In this document: positions 9,327 through 20,101 of the stretch, piece by piece
How the letters are laid out: every line of letters starts with the position of its first letter
Position numbering within the stretch: position 1 is the stretch's first letter
Assembly (NCBI RefSeq): GCF_004363725.1
Contig: NZ_SNZF01000009.1
Span: 84,104 to 148,103, forward strand
DNA from: Aquamicrobium defluvii
GTDB lineage: Bacteria > Pseudomonadota > Alphaproteobacteria > Rhizobiales > Rhizobiaceae
Length of the DNA stretch: 64,000 bases
Direction: 5' to 3'
The notes under the pieces: model-generated
Told to the model about the DNA's origin: nothing
The model's database searches: none
The model's input: the letters and a program-made list of their open reading frames with translations, nothing else
Made by a program: the position numbers and the translations under genes

Positions 9327-9830
9327 ATGGCAAGCGCTTCGCAGGAACCACGCAAAACGATACTCGACCGCATCGATATCGCCATACTCGATACGTTGCA
9401 GAAGGACGGTCGCATTCCCAACGCCGCGCTGGCCGAAAAGGTGGGCCTGTCGCAATCGGCCTGCTCGCGCCGGCTCGACAACCTCGAACGGTCCGGTGTC
9501 ATCCGGGGCTATCACGCCCGGCTGTCGAACGCCGCGCTGGGTCACCATACGACCGTGATCGTCCATATCTCGCTGTCGGGCCAGTTCGAGAAGACCCTGT
9601 CCGACTTCGAAGCGGCGATAAAGCGCTGCCCGAACGTATTGTCCTGCCACCTCATGTCCGGTGAATACGACTACATATTGCGCATCGCCGCGCGCGATCT
9701 CGCGGACTACGAACGCATCCACAAGGAATGGCTGTCGGCCATGCCCCATGTGACGCGCATCAACTCGTCCTTCGCGCTGCGCGAGGTGGTGGACCGCACA
9801 GCGCTCGGCATGAAGCCGGAAATGGCGTAA
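9327..9830 (+). CDS. Lrp/AsnC family transcriptional regulator
   Basis: 167 residues. An N-terminal helix-turn-helix (AALAEKVGLSQSACSRRLDNLE) is followed by the effector-binding RAM domain with VLSCHLMSGEYDYILRI. Lrp-type proteins form octamers and sense amino acids. The gene follows an amino-acid importer and a hydroxyacid dehydrogenase, which suggests local control of amino-acid uptake or catabolism (inference). The ATG at 9327 matches the family length; a TTG at 9318 is also in frame, and neither has a strong ribosome site. Confidence 0.85.
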   Translation: MASASQEPRKTILDRIDIAILDTLQKDGRIPNAALAEKVGLSQSACSRRLDNLERSGVIRGYHARLSNAALGHHTTVIVHISLSGQFEKTLSDFEAAIKRCPNVLSCHLMSGEYDYILRIAARDLADYERIHKEWLSAMPHVTRINSSFALREVVDRTALGMKPEMA

Positions 9831-9863
9831 TTCACCCCCTCCCAGGACAGGCGTTCCGCCGCT

Positions 9864-11402
9864 CTATCTGGCGGCAGAACCGGCCTGCCGCCCTTCGACC
9901 GCCAAGGCCATGCGGCGTCCGAGCACCTTGCCCAGTTGCGTCACCCGCGCCGCGGGCCGCTCGCCATAGAGGGCGGCAAGGTTGGAAGGCAGCACGATCT
10001 CCAGCGTGCCGTCCTCCCGTCTGTTCCACGTCAGTTGCGGGATGACACCCGGCATCGCCGCCGACAGAAGATACACCACCCGCATCGTACCGGCCAGAAT
10101 ACGTGCCCGCTCCAGATAGCGCGGCGTTGCCAGCAACCGGATTTCGGCGGCCGATTCGCTGAACACCCCTTCGTGACGAAAGAGATTCGTCAGCGCCAGA
10201 TAGGCCCGGCCGGGATGATCCACGCCCAGGAACGCGGCATGAGAGATGATGTTGAGCGATTGCGTGCCCCGGTACTCGGGATGCGCACGCCAGCCGATGT
10301 CTGCCAGCAGACAGGCCGCCTTGCGATAGCGTGCCTCATCCTCCGTTTCCTCGACACCGAACATTTCGAAAGCCTGTCCGGTCCAGTCGGCAAGCTCCTG
10401 CGCATGGGTGAAGGAGCGGGAGCGCAGTCGCGCAAGCTCCTCACAGGCCGAAAGCAGCGGGTCCGCCTGCTGCTCGGCCGGCGTCAGCAGCGAATGCAGA
10501 TATCCCTCGCGCACCCCCACGGCCGAGACCACGATACGGGCCGGCTTCATGGCGCCGATGATTTCCTTCTGCACGATGGCGCCATAGGGCAGCAGGGCGC
10601 GACGCGCCTTGGACACGCCCTCGATGCCCTTCATGCGCTCCAGATTTCCCTTTGCCACCTGCTTCAGGAACGGCATCGCACTTTCGGTGCCGATCTCATA
10701 ATGATGCATGACATCCAGCGGATAGCCGGTCTTTTCCATGTGGAGGCGGGCGAGATTTCGCCAGGTGCCGCCCACGGCATAGAAAGTACGCCCCTGCCCC
10801 GCCTTGAGCAGCTTGGCCCTGGCCACCTCCGCGCGCGCGATCTTCGCCGCCTGCTCCAGTGAATTTCCGGCCATGTCCTGAAGGCGCAGGCCCCCGAGCG
10901 GCAAGGTTATGCCGTCCCCGATATTTTCGCCATCTATATCGACAAGCTCGAGACTGCCGCCCCCCAGATCGCCGGCAATGCCGTTCGCCGGCCGGAAGCC
11001 GGAGATCACCCCGAGCGCCGAGTAGTAGGCTTCCTGCCGGCCGCTCAGAACATGGATTTCGGTGCCCAGCACCTCTTCGGCACGATGGATGAAGTCCGGG
11101 CCGTTTTCGGCCTCGCGCGCTGCGGCCGTTGCCACGACGTGCATGTGGACGGCGCCGGCCTGATCGGAAAGTGCGCGGAAGCGGCGGAATTCCTCCATCG
11201 CCCGCGTTACCGCCTCGGGATCGAGCCTGCCCGTGGAAACGATGCCGCGGCCGAGGCCGGCAAGCATCTTTTCGTTGAACAGCATCGTAGGAGAACGCGC
11301 CAGCCCTTCGTAGACGACAAGCCGGATGGAGTTCGAGCCGATGTCGATGATCGAAACCGGACGCCGGTCCTGAAGCCGGCCCTGGGAAGCTGCCATCATC
11401 AA
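9864..11402 (-). CDS. ppx: Ppx/GppA exopolyphosphatase
   Basis: 512 residues. The N-terminal actin-like ASKHA fold shows [15 protein letters not shown] and [13 protein letters not shown], and the C-terminal half is an HD-like helical domain ([20 protein letters not shown]). It hydrolyses terminal phosphate from polyphosphate and/or pppGpp. The start overlaps the ppk stop (TGATG context), so synthesis and breakdown enzymes for polyphosphate are made from one message. Confidence 0.92.
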   Translation of the reverse strand: MMMAASQGRLQDRRPVSIIDIGSNSIRLVVYEGLARSPTMLFNEKMLAGLGRGIVSTGRLDPEAVTRAMEEFRRFRALSDQAGAVHMHVVATAAAREAENGPDFIHRAEEVLGTEIHVLSGRQEAYYSALGVISGFRPANGIAGDLGGGSLELVDIDGENIGDGITLPLGGLRLQDMAGNSLEQAAKIARAEVARAKLLKAGQGRTFYAVGGTWRNLARLHMEKTGYPLDVMHHYEIGTESAMPFLKQVAKGNLERMKGIEGVSKARRALLPYGAIVQKEIIGAMKPARIVVSAVGVREGYLHSLLTPAEQQADPLLSACEELARLRSRSFTHAQELADWTGQAFEMFGVEETEDEARYRKAACLLADIGWRAHPEYRGTQSLNIISHAAFLGVDHPGRAYLALTNLFRHEGVFSESAAEIRLLATPRYLERARILAGTMRVVYLLSAAMPGVIPQLTWNRREDGTLEIVLPSNLAALYGERPAARVTQLGKVLGRRMALAVEGRQAGSAAR

Positions 11403-13600
11403 CCGGTCGTCGGGACAGTTTTCTTGCGGCGCTTGAACTGGGCGATCCGCTTCGGCGCATGCGACTTCAAGGCGTCACCCCGTCCCGAAAGGCTGGGATT
11501 GGTCATGAAATATTCCTGCGCATTGAATGGCTCCTCGCCCTCTTCAAGCACCACCCGGCGCGACGTTCCGTCGGGCAATACTTCGAAACTTTGCTGGTTG
11601 TCCACCAGATTGCCGAGCATGATCTGCCCCAGGATCTGCTCATGCACGGTCGGGTTGGCGATTGGCACCATGGTTTCAACCCGCCGATCCAGATTTCGCG
11701 GCATCATGTCGGCCGAGCTGATGTAGATGATCGCCTCGTCGGACGGCAGGCCATGGCCATTTCCGAAGCAATAGATGCGGCTGTGTTCCAGAAAACGCCC
11801 GACGATGGATTTGACGCGGATGTTTTCCGACAGGCCCGGCACCTGCGGCCGCAGGCAGCAGATGCCGCGCACGACCAGATCGATTTCCACACCTGCCCGG
11901 CTCGCATCGTAAAGCGCGTCGATGACCTGCGGATCGACGAGCGAGTTCATCTTCATCCAGATGCGCGCCGGCCGTCCTTCCCGCGCATGGCGAATCTCGC
12001 CCTCGATATGCGACAGGATCCGGCTGCGCAGGGTGAAGGGAGACATGGCGATGGTCATCTCCTCCGCCGGTTCCGCATAGCCGGTGATGAAATTGAATAT
12101 CTGCGACACGTCGCTGGCGATCTGCGGGGCCGTCGTGAAGAATGACAGGTCGGTATAGATGCGCGCCGTGATCGGATGGTAGTTGCCCGTACCCAGATGG
12201 ACGTAGTTGCGCAGCTTGCCGTCTTCACGCCGCACCACCAGCGACATCTTGGCGTGTGTTTTCAGTTCAAGAAACCCGAAGACCACCTGAACGCCCGCGC
12301 GCTCGAGATCTCGCGCCCAGCGGATATTTGCCTCCTCGTCGAAGCGTGCCTTGAGCTCGACCAGCGCCGTAACCGATTTTCCCGCTTCAGCCGCATCGAT
12401 GAGCGCACGCACGATCGGGCTGTCGTTCGATGTGCGGTAGAGCGTCTGCTTGATTGCCACCACCTCAGGATCGAGCGCGGCCTGGCGGAGGAACTGCACG
12501 ACCACATCGAACGATTCGTAAGGGTGATGGACAACGATGTCCTTCTCGCGAATGGCGGCGAAGCAGTCGCCGCCATGCTCGCGAATACGCTCCGGGAAGC
12601 GGGGATTGTAGGGCGTGAATTTCAGATCATCGCGCGCCACGCTGACGATCTCGGAAATCTGGCTGAGCGCCAGCGGTCCGTCGATAACGCTGATGCGGTT
12701 TCCGGCCACACCCAGCTCGCCCGCCACGAATTCCCGAAGGCTTTCCGGCATGCGGCTGTCGAATTCTATGCGGATCACCGAGCCGCGCCGGCGGCGCTTG
12801 AGTGCGGTTTCGAACAGCCGCACCAGATCCTCCGATTCTTCCTCGACTTCGATATCGCTGTCGCGGATGATCTGGAATGTACCGGAGCCCTTGACTTCAT
12901 AGCCGGGGAACAGGCGCCCGATGTAAAGGCCCACCACATCTTCCAGCTGCACGAAGCGCACGCGGCCCTTTCGGTCCGGCAGGCGAATGTAGCGCTTGAG
13001 AGCCGGCGGCAGGCGCAGAAGCGCGCTCATGTCTTCCCCTTCCCGCAAATGACGCAATTGAAGCGCCATCGAGAACCCGAGATTGGGAATGAAGGGGAAC
13101 GGATGTGCAGGGTCGATCGACAACGGCGTCAGAACCGGAAACACCTGTTCCCGGAAATATTCTTCCAGCCAGACCTTTTCATCCTTGGTGAGGGCTGAAA
13201 CGTCGACCGTCTCGATACCCTCCTTTTCGAGAAGCGACATCAGTTCAGCGAGAATTTTCTGCTGGTCCGACTGAAGCCGCTCCACCTCGCGCAGCACCTG
13301 TTCGAGCTGTTGTTCCGGCGTACGCCCGTCCGGGCTCTTCAACGTGATGCGCTGGCGGACCTGCCCGGCAAGGCCGGCCACACGCACCATGAAGAATTCG
13401 TCGAGATTTCCAGCGGAAATCGACAGAAAGCGAACCCGTTCGAGAAGCGGGTGGCGTTCATTGCGCGCTTCTTCGAGAACGCGCCTGTTGAATTGCAGCC
13501 ATGAAAACTCGCGGTTGACGAAACGGTCCGGATTGCCGCTCTCGTCCGCGGTCACGTCCAGGGTGGTGAACTCTGCCTGCTTCGGCCTCAACTCTGTCAT
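11399..13600 (-). CDS. ppk: polyphosphate kinase Ppk1
   Basis: 733 residues. The enzyme reversibly polymerises ATP gamma-phosphate into polyphosphate. The N-terminal helical region carries [17 protein letters not shown]. The two phospholipase-D-like catalytic histidine motifs are present: [14 protein letters not shown] (autophosphorylated histidine) and [15 protein letters not shown]. In related genomes ppk usually follows hdaA; here 23.6 kb, including a mobile element, separates the two. Confidence 0.95.
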   Translation of the reverse strand: MTELRPKQAEFTTLDVTADESGNPDRFVNREFSWLQFNRRVLEEARNERHPLLERVRFLSISAGNLDEFFMVRVAGLAGQVRQRITLKSPDGRTPEQQLEQVLREVERLQSDQQKILAELMSLLEKEGIETVDVSALTKDEKVWLEEYFREQVFPVLTPLSIDPAHPFPFIPNLGFSMALQLRHLREGEDMSALLRLPPALKRYIRLPDRKGRVRFVQLEDVVGLYIGRLFPGYEVKGSGTFQIIRDSDIEVEEESEDLVRLFETALKRRRRGSVIRIEFDSRMPESLREFVAGELGVAGNRISVIDGPLALSQISEIVSVARDDLKFTPYNPRFPERIREHGGDCFAAIREKDIVVHHPYESFDVVVQFLRQAALDPEVVAIKQTLYRTSNDSPIVRALIDAAEAGKSVTALVELKARFDEEANIRWARDLERAGVQVVFGFLELKTHAKMSLVVRREDGKLRNYVHLGTGNYHPITARIYTDLSFFTTAPQIASDVSQIFNFITGYAEPAEEMTIAMSPFTLRSRILSHIEGEIRHAREGRPARIWMKMNSLVDPQVIDALYDASRAGVEIDLVVRGICCLRPQVPGLSENIRVKSIVGRFLEHSRIYCFGNGHGLPSDEAIIYISSADMMPRNLDRRVETMVPIANPTVHEQILGQIMLGNLVDNQQSFEVLPDGTSRRVVLEEGEEPFNAQEYFMTNPSLSGRGDALKSHAPKRIAQFKRRKKTVPTTG

Positions 13601-13763
13601 ATCCCCGCTTTCCTCGCCCCTTGCTGGCCGGTGCCCCGGCCAGCCAGCCGGCTACACTTTTCACATTATCCTCTGGCAGGGTTTTGCGACAGTTTCATTT
13701 CATATGCTTGCAAAGAACCGACTTATGCTCCAAACGCTGGATAACAGCTCGAAGGAGATGATC

Positions 13764-14009
13764 ATGGCTGGCGGTACCATTCCCCACTTCCAGAACGATC
13801 AGGGTCACGCGGCAATCGAGATCGGCGTCAGGGAGTTCATGTGCGTCGGCGCCAATCCGCCGTTCGATCACCCCCATGTGTTTCTGGACATGGGCGCGGA
13901 TGACGAGAAGATCTGCCCCTATTGCTCGACCCTCTATCGCCACAACGCAAAGCTCGGTCCCTCACAGACCGTCCCTGCCGGTTGCGCTTACATCGAGCGC
14001 GCTGCCTGA
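13764..14009 (+). CDS. zinc-finger domain-containing protein (zf-CHCC)
   Basis: 81-residue protein with the zf-CHCC ligands FMC...DHPHV...CPYC. This domain is shared with the NDUFS6 subunit of complex I. Rhizobiales encode this short free-standing form, often of unknown role. The ATG at 13764 has AAGGAG six bases upstream; the longer open frame upstream runs antisense to ppk and is rejected. It is followed 24 bases later by an FAD monooxygenase. Confidence 0.85.
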   Translation: MAGGTIPHFQNDQGHAAIEIGVREFMCVGANPPFDHPHVFLDMGADDEKICPYCSTLYRHNAKLGPSQTVPAGCAYIERAA

Positions 14010-14033
14010 TCGCAAGACAGGCGCCAGACATCG

Positions 14034-15257
14034 ATGACAACCGCGGACACACGGCCGGTTCTGATCTCAGGGGCCGGAATCGCCGGCCTTACGCTGGCGA
14101 TTGCCCTGGCGCGCCGGGGTGTGGCCAGCAGGCTGTATGAACAGGCTGCGCAACTGGAAGCCTTCGGCGCCGGGCTCCAGCTTTCGCCGAATGCGGCACA
14201 TATCCTGCTCGAACTCGACGTTCTGTCGCGCTTGCGGCCGCAAGCCGTCCAGCCGGAAACCGTGCAGCTGAGGGATGCAGGGACGCTGCGCATGCTGACC
14301 AGCATACCGCTGGGGCAGGAAGCCGAACGACGCTGGAAAGCCCCCTATCTGGTCGCGCACCGCGCCGATTTGCAGCAGGCTCTGCTTGCAGAGGCAGCCA
14401 CACGGCCGGAAATCGCTCTGACGACCGGAATGCGCCTGTCCGACGTGTCGGCCGATGCGGAAGGCAATGTCACGGCCCGCTTCGAAAATGAGGATGGCCG
14501 CGCCGAAGTCGCGCAGAGCAGCCTGCTGGTTGGCGCCGATGGCGTCTGGTCCAGAACGCGCCAGCTTATGGACGGATCGGCCGACAGCCGGTTCAGCGGA
14601 CAGATAGCGTGGCGCACCACCATCATGATCGACAGCGAGGCCGGTCAGGCTTTCCGCGCGATTGCCGAAACGGGCAGTGTCACAACCTTCCTGCATGGCC
14701 GGTTCCATCTCGTTGCCTATCCCCTGCGTGCCGGCAGAGAGATCAATCTGGTTGCGTTCACGCCGGCCGACAGAATTGCGGATGGATGGGCAGCGGATGC
14801 CGATCCCGCAATCCTGATGCGCGCCCTGGCCCTCGGTTCCTCGCAGCTCCTGACCCTTGCCGAACTCGCCGCCCCCTGGACCGCATGGCCGCTCAATACG
14901 GTCGACCCTGCCGCGAGGTGGAGCGCTCCCGGCATGGTGCTGATCGGGGATGCAGCCCACGCCGTAACGCCATTCGCCGCGCAGGGCGCGGCCATGGCGA
15001 TAGAAGATGCCGCCCTGCTCGCACATGCGCTGGCAAGCACTGCGGGCTCAAGGCAAGCCGCAATCTCCGCATGGGAAGAGCAGCGCAAGGCGCGCGTAAT
15101 CAAGGTGGCGCGACGCGGAGCCCTGAACAAGCTGGCGTGGAATGCCACCGGCCCCGTCGCTCTGGCGCGCAATCTCGTTTTCAGCTTCCGATCGCCCGAA
15201 AGCCTCGCCGCCGATCTCGACTGGCTCTATGGCTGGCGGCTGCCGCGGGCAGGCTGA
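14034..15257 (+). CDS. FAD-dependent monooxygenase (UbiH/salicylate hydroxylase type)
   Basis: 407 residues of the class A flavoprotein monooxygenase family. The dinucleotide fold is ISGAGIAGLTLAIALARRG, a DG motif appears as LLVGADGVWSRTR, and the second FAD motif is LIGDAAHAVTPFAAQGAAMAIEDA. It probably hydroxylates an aromatic ring using NAD(P)H and oxygen; the substrate is unknown. It converges with aapP. Confidence 0.87.
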   Translation: MTTADTRPVLISGAGIAGLTLAIALARRGVASRLYEQAAQLEAFGAGLQLSPNAAHILLELDVLSRLRPQAVQPETVQLRDAGTLRMLTSIPLGQEAERRWKAPYLVAHRADLQQALLAEAATRPEIALTTGMRLSDVSADAEGNVTARFENEDGRAEVAQSSLLVGADGVWSRTRQLMDGSADSRFSGQIAWRTTIMIDSEAGQAFRAIAETGSVTTFLHGRFHLVAYPLRAGREINLVAFTPADRIADGWAADADPAILMRALALGSSQLLTLAELAAPWTAWPLNTVDPAARWSAPGMVLIGDAAHAVTPFAAQGAAMAIEDAALLAHALASTAGSRQAAISAWEEQRKARVIKVARRGALNKLAWNATGPVALARNLVFSFRSPESLAADLDWLYGWRLPRAG

Positions 15258-15309
15258 GGGCAGCCGTCCCGGAACAGACCTTCCGTTTCCCTGAAAGCGA
15301 ATCTTCCGC

Positions 15310-15343
15310 TGCTTTCGGCTTCTGAACGGAGATGCCGAAAGCA
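15310..15343. terminator. inverted repeat between convergent genes
   Basis: A perfect 10-bp inverted repeat (TGCTTTCGGC / GCCGAAAGCA, arms 15310-15319 and 15334-15343) lies between the 3' ends of the monooxygenase and aapP. It has no adjacent T-run, so it may be a bidirectional transcript end or mRNA-stabilising hairpin rather than a classical terminator. Confidence 0.4.
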
Positions 15344-15363
15344 GGCTTACGCGCAGAAACCGT

Positions 15364-16167
15364 TCAGTGCAGGATCTGGCTGAGGAACAGCTTCGTGCGC
15401 TCGTGCTGGGGATTGTCGAAGAACTCGGCCGGGGTGTTCTGCTCGACGATCTGGCCCTGATCCATGAAGATAACCCGGTTCGCAACCTTGCGCGCGAAGC
15501 CCATTTCGTGGGTCACGCACAGCATGGTCATGCCCTCTTCGGCAAGGCCGACCATCGTTTCCAGAACCTCCTTGACCATTTCGGGGTCGAGCGCCGAGGT
15601 CGGCTCGTCGAACAGCATGATCTTCGGCTTCATGCACAATGAGCGCGCGATGGCGACGCGCTGTTGCTGGCCGCCGGAAAGCTGACCCGGATATTTGTGC
15701 GCCTGTTCGGGAATCTTGACCCTTTCCAGATAGTGCATGGCCGTGGCCTCGGCCTCCTTCTTGGGAACCTTGCGCACCCAGATCGGCGCCAGCGTGCAGT
15801 TCTCCAGAATGGTCAGGTGCGGGAACAGGTTGAAGTGCTGGAACACCATGCCGACCTCGCGGCGCACCTCATCGATCTTCTTGAGGTCGTTGGTCAATTC
15901 CTTGCCATCGACGATGATCTTGCCCTTCTGGTGTTCCTCCAGCCGGTTGATGCAGCGGATCATGGTCGACTTGCCCGAGCCGGAAGGCCCGCAGACGACG
16001 ATGCGCTCGCCGCGCATGACCTTCAGGTTGATGTCTTTCAGGACATGGAACTCGCCATACCACTTGTGCATGCCGATGATCTCGATGGCGACATCGGTCT
16101 TCGAGACCTGCATCTTGCCGGTATCGACCTCAATTTCCTGCGCGCTGACTGCGTTCTCGGTGGCCAT
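15364..16167 (-). CDS. aapP: general L-amino acid ABC transporter ATPase AapP
   Basis: 267 residues. All ABC motifs are present: Walker [10 protein letters not shown], signature LSGGQQQR, Walker [15 protein letters not shown] and the switch histidine in CVTHEMGFA. The characteristic [15 protein letters not shown] opens the domain. It is the last gene of aapJQMP, a broad-specificity amino-acid importer that in rhizobia also influences efflux. It starts 15 bases after aapM. Confidence 0.93.
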   Translation of the reverse strand: MATENAVSAQEIEVDTGKMQVSKTDVAIEIIGMHKWYGEFHVLKDINLKVMRGERIVVCGPSGSGKSTMIRCINRLEEHQKGKIIVDGKELTNDLKKIDEVRREVGMVFQHFNLFPHLTILENCTLAPIWVRKVPKKEAEATAMHYLERVKIPEQAHKYPGQLSGGQQQRVAIARSLCMKPKIMLFDEPTSALDPEMVKEVLETMVGLAEEGMTMLCVTHEMGFARKVANRVIFMDQGQIVEQNTPAEFFDNPQHERTKLFLSQILH

Positions 16168-16182
16168 GTGCCATTCCCCTGT

Positions 16183-17343
16183 CTAGCGTTTGTGGCCGGT
16201 ATCGAGCCGGCGTTCCATATATTGAGAATAGCGCGACATCCCGAAGCAGAATACCCAGAAGATCGCGGCCGCAAATATGTAGCCGGTCTTCGCGGTTTGC
16301 GGCGTTGCCCATGTCGGGTCGCCCGAGATGTTCTGCTTCACGACGCCGAGCAGGTCGAACATCGAGATGATGAGCACCAGCGTCGTATCCTTGAACATGC
16401 CGATGAAGGTGTTGACAATGCCGGGGATCACCAGCTTCAGCGCCTGTGGCATGATGATGAGGCCCATCTTCGGCCAGTAGCCCAGGCCGAGCGAATCCGC
16501 CCCCTCATATTGCCCCTTGGGTATCGCCTGCAATCCGCCGCGCACGACCTCCGCCATATAGGCCGAGGCGAAAAGCGCCACGCCGATCAAGGCACGCAAC
16601 AGCTTGTCGAAGCTCGTGCCGGGCGGCACGAACAGCGGCAGCATGAAGCTGGCCATGAACAGCACCGTCACCAGCGGAACGCCGCGCACGGTTTCGATGA
16701 AAATCACCGATAGAAGCTTGACGATGGGCATGTGCGAGCGCCGCCCGAGCGCCAGAATGATACCAAGCGGCAGCGAAACCACGATGCCGACATAGGAAAT
16801 CACCAGGGTGACCATGAGACCGCCCCAGAGCGGCGTCTCGACATAGCGCAGCCCAAACGCACCGCCGACCAGAAGCAGGAAGGCGACGAACGGGAAGACC
16901 CCGAAGAACAGGATCGCGTTGAGCTTCTTGAAGGGAGCGCGCGGGATGAGCAGCGGCGCCAGCAGCAAGATGAAGAGGATGCCGGTCAGGACCACGCGCC
17001 ACCGCTCGTCCATCGGATAGCGCCCGAACATGAACTGGCCGAAACGGCCGCTGACGAACGGCCAGCAGGCACCGGACCATCCGGCCGGCAGCTGGCCGCC
17101 CTGCTCCGTCGTCAGGCATGCCGTGCGGTCGGTGCCGGTCCACACCGCGCTGAAAAACAGCCAGTCCAGTATCCGCGGCAAGAACGAGGCGACCGCGAGA
17201 AGCGCGATTATCGTCAGCACCGAGTCGAAAGGCGTCGCGAACAGGTTCTTGCGCACCCATGCGCCGAGACCGGTCTGTGACCGCGGAGCCGTCTCGGCCA
17301 GGGCCATTTCCGTACGCACCCAGGAGATGTCATGTTCCTGCAT
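16183..17343 (-). CDS. aapM: general L-amino acid ABC transporter permease AapM
   Basis: 386 residues, much longer than HisM-type permeases, as is typical of AapM. About eight membrane segments are visible, with the permease core [20 protein letters not shown] and the EAA loop [20 protein letters not shown]. Three bases separate it from aapQ upstream. It pairs with AapQ to form the membrane channel. Confidence 0.93.
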   Translation of the reverse strand: MQEHDISWVRTEMALAETAPRSQTGLGAWVRKNLFATPFDSVLTIIALLAVASFLPRILDWLFFSAVWTGTDRTACLTTEQGGQLPAGWSGACWPFVSGRFGQFMFGRYPMDERWRVVLTGILFILLLAPLLIPRAPFKKLNAILFFGVFPFVAFLLLVGGAFGLRYVETPLWGGLMVTLVISYVGIVVSLPLGIILALGRRSHMPIVKLLSVIFIETVRGVPLVTVLFMASFMLPLFVPPGTSFDKLLRALIGVALFASAYMAEVVRGGLQAIPKGQYEGADSLGLGYWPKMGLIIMPQALKLVIPGIVNTFIGMFKDTTLVLIISMFDLLGVVKQNISGDPTWATPQTAKTGYIFAAAIFWVFCFGMSRYSQYMERRLDTGHKR

Positions 17344-17346
17344 GGC

Positions 17347-18531
17347 TCATCTCTCCTTCAGCGCCATTTTGGTATTGAACCAGTTCATGAACAACGAGGT
17401 GAGAATGCTGATGCTGAGATAGACGGTCATGAAGATGACCACCACCTCGATCGCCTGCCCTGTCTGGTTGAGGATCGTGCCTCCGATGGCATAGAGATCC
17501 GGGTATCCGATCGCCACCGCCAGGGACGAGTTCTTCGTCAGGTTCAGGTACTGGCTGGTAAGAGGCGGAATGATGATGCGCATGGCCTGCGGGATCACCA
17601 CAAGGCGCAATCCGTCATTCGAGCTCATTCCAAGCGCTGAATAGGCTTCCGTCTGCCCCTTCGGCACCCCCATGATGCCTGCACGCACGATCTCGGCGAT
17701 GAACGAGGCGGTGTAGAAGGAAAGCGCCAGATAAAGCGACAGGAATTCCGGCTTGATGTTGGTGCCTCCGGTCAGGTTGAAGGTGCCCTTCTGCGGATAG
17801 TCCACCGACACCGGCATGCCGGAGACGAGGTAGGCCAGCAGCGGCAGGCCGATGATGAGGCCGGCGCTCGTCAGGAATACCGGGAACCTCTCGCCGGTTG
17901 CCATCTGCCTGGCCCGGGCGCGCCGCGCGACGTACCAGCTCAGGATGACGGCAGCGACAAAACCGGCCAGGATAAGCCCCGAACCGGGTTCCCACACCAG
18001 TTTCGGGAAATAGAAACCCCGATTGTTGAGATAGGAGCCTAACGGAAGCGACAGGCTGTCGCGTACATTGGGCAGCACCGCCAGAACGCCCTGATACCAG
18101 AACAGGATGACCAGCAGCGGCGGTATGTTGCGGAACACCTCGACGTAGATCATCGCCAGCTTGCGTATCAGCCAGTTCTGGGAAAGCCGGCCGATGCCGA
18201 CGAGAAAGCCCAGTATGGTTGCCGTCACGATGCCCGCCGCCGCCACAGCCAGCGTGTTGGCGATGCCGACCAGAAGCGCGCGCCCATAGGACGAATCGGA
18301 GGTGTAGTCGATCAGGCGGTCGGAAATATCGAAGCCGGCGCGGCCGCGCAGAAACGCAAAGCCGGTGGAAATGTTGGAGCGCCGCAGATTTTCGATCGTG
18401 TTGTCGACAATCCACCAGATTCCCAGCGCCAGCAGCGCGACGAGAAGCAGCTGGAAGAAGATGCTGCGCACCCTCGGATCGTAGATCAGCGGGACCCGTA
18501 CGGATTCTTCTCTGATGACATGTTCTGACAC
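17347..18531 (-). CDS. aapQ: general L-amino acid ABC transporter permease AapQ
   Basis: 394 residues from the GTG at 18531, which has AAGGGG six bases upstream; the longer frame reaches into the aapJ-aapQ hairpin and is rejected. It shows about eight membrane segments, the core VEVFRNIPPLLVILFWYQG and the EAA loop GQTEAYSALGMSSNDGLRLV. It forms the channel with AapM. Confidence 0.93.
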   Translation of the reverse strand: MSEHVIREESVRVPLIYDPRVRSIFFQLLLVALLALGIWWIVDNTIENLRRSNISTGFAFLRGRAGFDISDRLIDYTSDSSYGRALLVGIANTLAVAAAGIVTATILGFLVGIGRLSQNWLIRKLAMIYVEVFRNIPPLLVILFWYQGVLAVLPNVRDSLSLPLGSYLNNRGFYFPKLVWEPGSGLILAGFVAAVILSWYVARRARARQMATGERFPVFLTSAGLIIGLPLLAYLVSGMPVSVDYPQKGTFNLTGGTNIKPEFLSLYLALSFYTASFIAEIVRAGIMGVPKGQTEAYSALGMSSNDGLRLVVIPQAMRIIIPPLTSQYLNLTKNSSLAVAIGYPDLYAIGGTILNQTGQAIEVVVIFMTVYLSISILTSLFMNWFNTKMALKER

Positions 18532-18596
18532 ATGGTTCCCCTTAACCTGGTGTCTGTCCCTGCCGGCCTTTGTTTTGTTGTTCCGGCAAGAAAGAA

Positions 18597-18622
18597 GACC
18601 GGGGAGCACATGCTCCCCGGTC
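18597..18622 (-). terminator. aapJ-aapQ intergenic stem-loop
   Basis: A 12-bp perfect hairpin (GACCGGGGAGCA arms at 18597-18608 and 18611-18622, two-base centre) followed on the transcribed strand by a T-rich TTCTTTC. It lies between the binding-protein gene and the permease gene. In binding-protein operons such hairpins act as partial terminators or 3'-end stabilisers so that aapJ is expressed above the membrane genes. Confidence 0.7.
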
Positions 18623-18629
18623 ATTCCGC

Positions 18630-19658
18630 TTAGCGGATCGGCATGCCGTATTGCAGGCCGCCCTTGGTCCACAGCGCATTGATGCCGCGCGAGATCTTGA
18701 GCGGGCTGCCGGAGCCGACGTTACGCTCGAAGATTTCGCCGTAATTGCCTGTAGCCTTGATGATATTCACCACCCAGTCGTTGCTGAGTCCAAGATCGGT
18801 GCCGATCTTGGTCTCCGCCTCGGTGCCGAGCAGACGGCGAATGTCGGGATTCGAGCTGTTCTTCATCTCGTCGACATTGGCCTGCGTGATGCCGGCTTCC
18901 TCGGCGTTCAGCAGCGCGAAATAGGTCCACTTGGCGATATCGAACCACTTGTCGTCGCCCTGGCGCACCGAAGGCCCGAGCGGCTCCTTGGAGATGATCT
19001 CCGGCAGAACGACGTGATCGTCCGGCGCCGACATCTGCAGGCGCACCGCATAGAGACCCGACTGGTCGGTCGTATAGGCGTCGCAACGGCCGGCGTCATA
19101 CGCTGCGTTGGCTTCCTCGAACTTCTCGAACACCACAGGATTGTATTCCATCTTGTTGGCGCTGAAGTAGTCGGCGAGGTTGAGTTCCGTCGTGGTGCCG
19201 GCCTGCACGCATACGGAAGCGCCGGAAAGCTGCAGTGCGGAATTCACGCCCGGCAGCTTCTTGGCGTTGATCATGAAGCCCTGGCCGTCATAGTAGGTGA
19301 CGCCCGCGAAATTGAGGCCGAGCGCCGTATCGCGGTTGACCGTCCAGGTCGTGTTGCGCGAGAGAATATCCACCTCGCCCGACTGGAGCGCCGTGAAGCG
19401 GTCCTTGGCGCTGAGACCGGTGAACTTCACCTTGGTTCCGTCGCCGAAGACAGCGGCGGCGACGGCGCGGCAGTAGTCGACGTCCAGGCCAGTCCATTCA
19501 CCCTTGTCGTTGGGGGCGGAGAACCCGGCGAGCGCGGTGTTGACGCCGCACTGGACGAAACCCTTCTTCTTGACGTCGTCAAGCGTATCGGCGCTTGCTG
19601 CGGTGGCTACAACGCCGATCGCGGCTGCGCTCAAAAGACCGATTGCCAACTTTTTCAT
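18630..19658 (-). CDS. aapJ: general L-amino acid ABC transporter binding protein AapJ
   Basis: 342-residue periplasmic binding protein. The signal peptide ends near TAASA-DTLDDV. The family core VNTALAGFSAPNDKGEWTGL, DVDYCRAVAAAVFGD and TTWTVNRDTALGLNF is present. The larger size and the sequence near the C-terminus are typical of AapJ/BztA. First gene of the aap operon, followed by a strong stem-loop. Confidence 0.94.
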   Translation of the reverse strand: MKKLAIGLLSAAAIGVVATAASADTLDDVKKKGFVQCGVNTALAGFSAPNDKGEWTGLDVDYCRAVAAAVFGDGTKVKFTGLSAKDRFTALQSGEVDILSRNTTWTVNRDTALGLNFAGVTYYDGQGFMINAKKLPGVNSALQLSGASVCVQAGTTTELNLADYFSANKMEYNPVVFEKFEEANAAYDAGRCDAYTTDQSGLYAVRLQMSAPDDHVVLPEIISKEPLGPSVRQGDDKWFDIAKWTYFALLNAEEAGITQANVDEMKNSSNPDIRRLLGTEAETKIGTDLGLSNDWVVNIIKATGNYGEIFERNVGSGSPLKISRGINALWTKGGLQYGMPIR

Positions 19659-20101
19659 AACCCACAGACCCTTTTCTGTTATCCGGGATCCGACCCGGCT
19701 TCGTCGTGCCTAGGCGACCTTGCCGGCCGCTTTCTCCCGGGATGTAAAGTCGTTGCAGACCCGTAACCCGCTCCCATTCACGCACATCATCGAAGGCGAT
19801 AATCTTCGTGAGGTCAAGAAAAATGAATGATTGGGCCAGCCTTTGCGCCCCCTGCGAAAGAAGGGGTTGATTTTCCGGGATGATTTGCCCGGAATCCGGC
19901 AGGAATCTTCCCTTGCGGAACCGTCCGGAATGTCCTCCATGCGACAAAAAATGTCGCTTGATTGCCTCAAAAATCATGCCTGACGACCCGTTTCCAACAG
20001 GCTGGATCAACAGAGCGGGTGCCTCTGAGCGACCGCCCGAGGTTGCGCCACGCCGGGCGCGGGCCTAAGACTCCGGCACTTTTCATTGGGATGATCGGGA
20101 T
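19659..20101. promoter_or_regulatory. aap / metC-like divergent intergenic region
   Basis: 443 bases without a convincing gene, between divergent aapJ and the lyase gene, so both promoters must lie here. It contains a small hairpin, GCGACA/TGTCGC with an A5 loop (19941-19957), and a GGGATGATTTGCCCGGAATCC segment with dyad character near 19880. No unambiguous -35/-10 pair was chosen. In other rhizobia this operon is under nitrogen control, which cannot be confirmed here. Confidence 0.4.
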
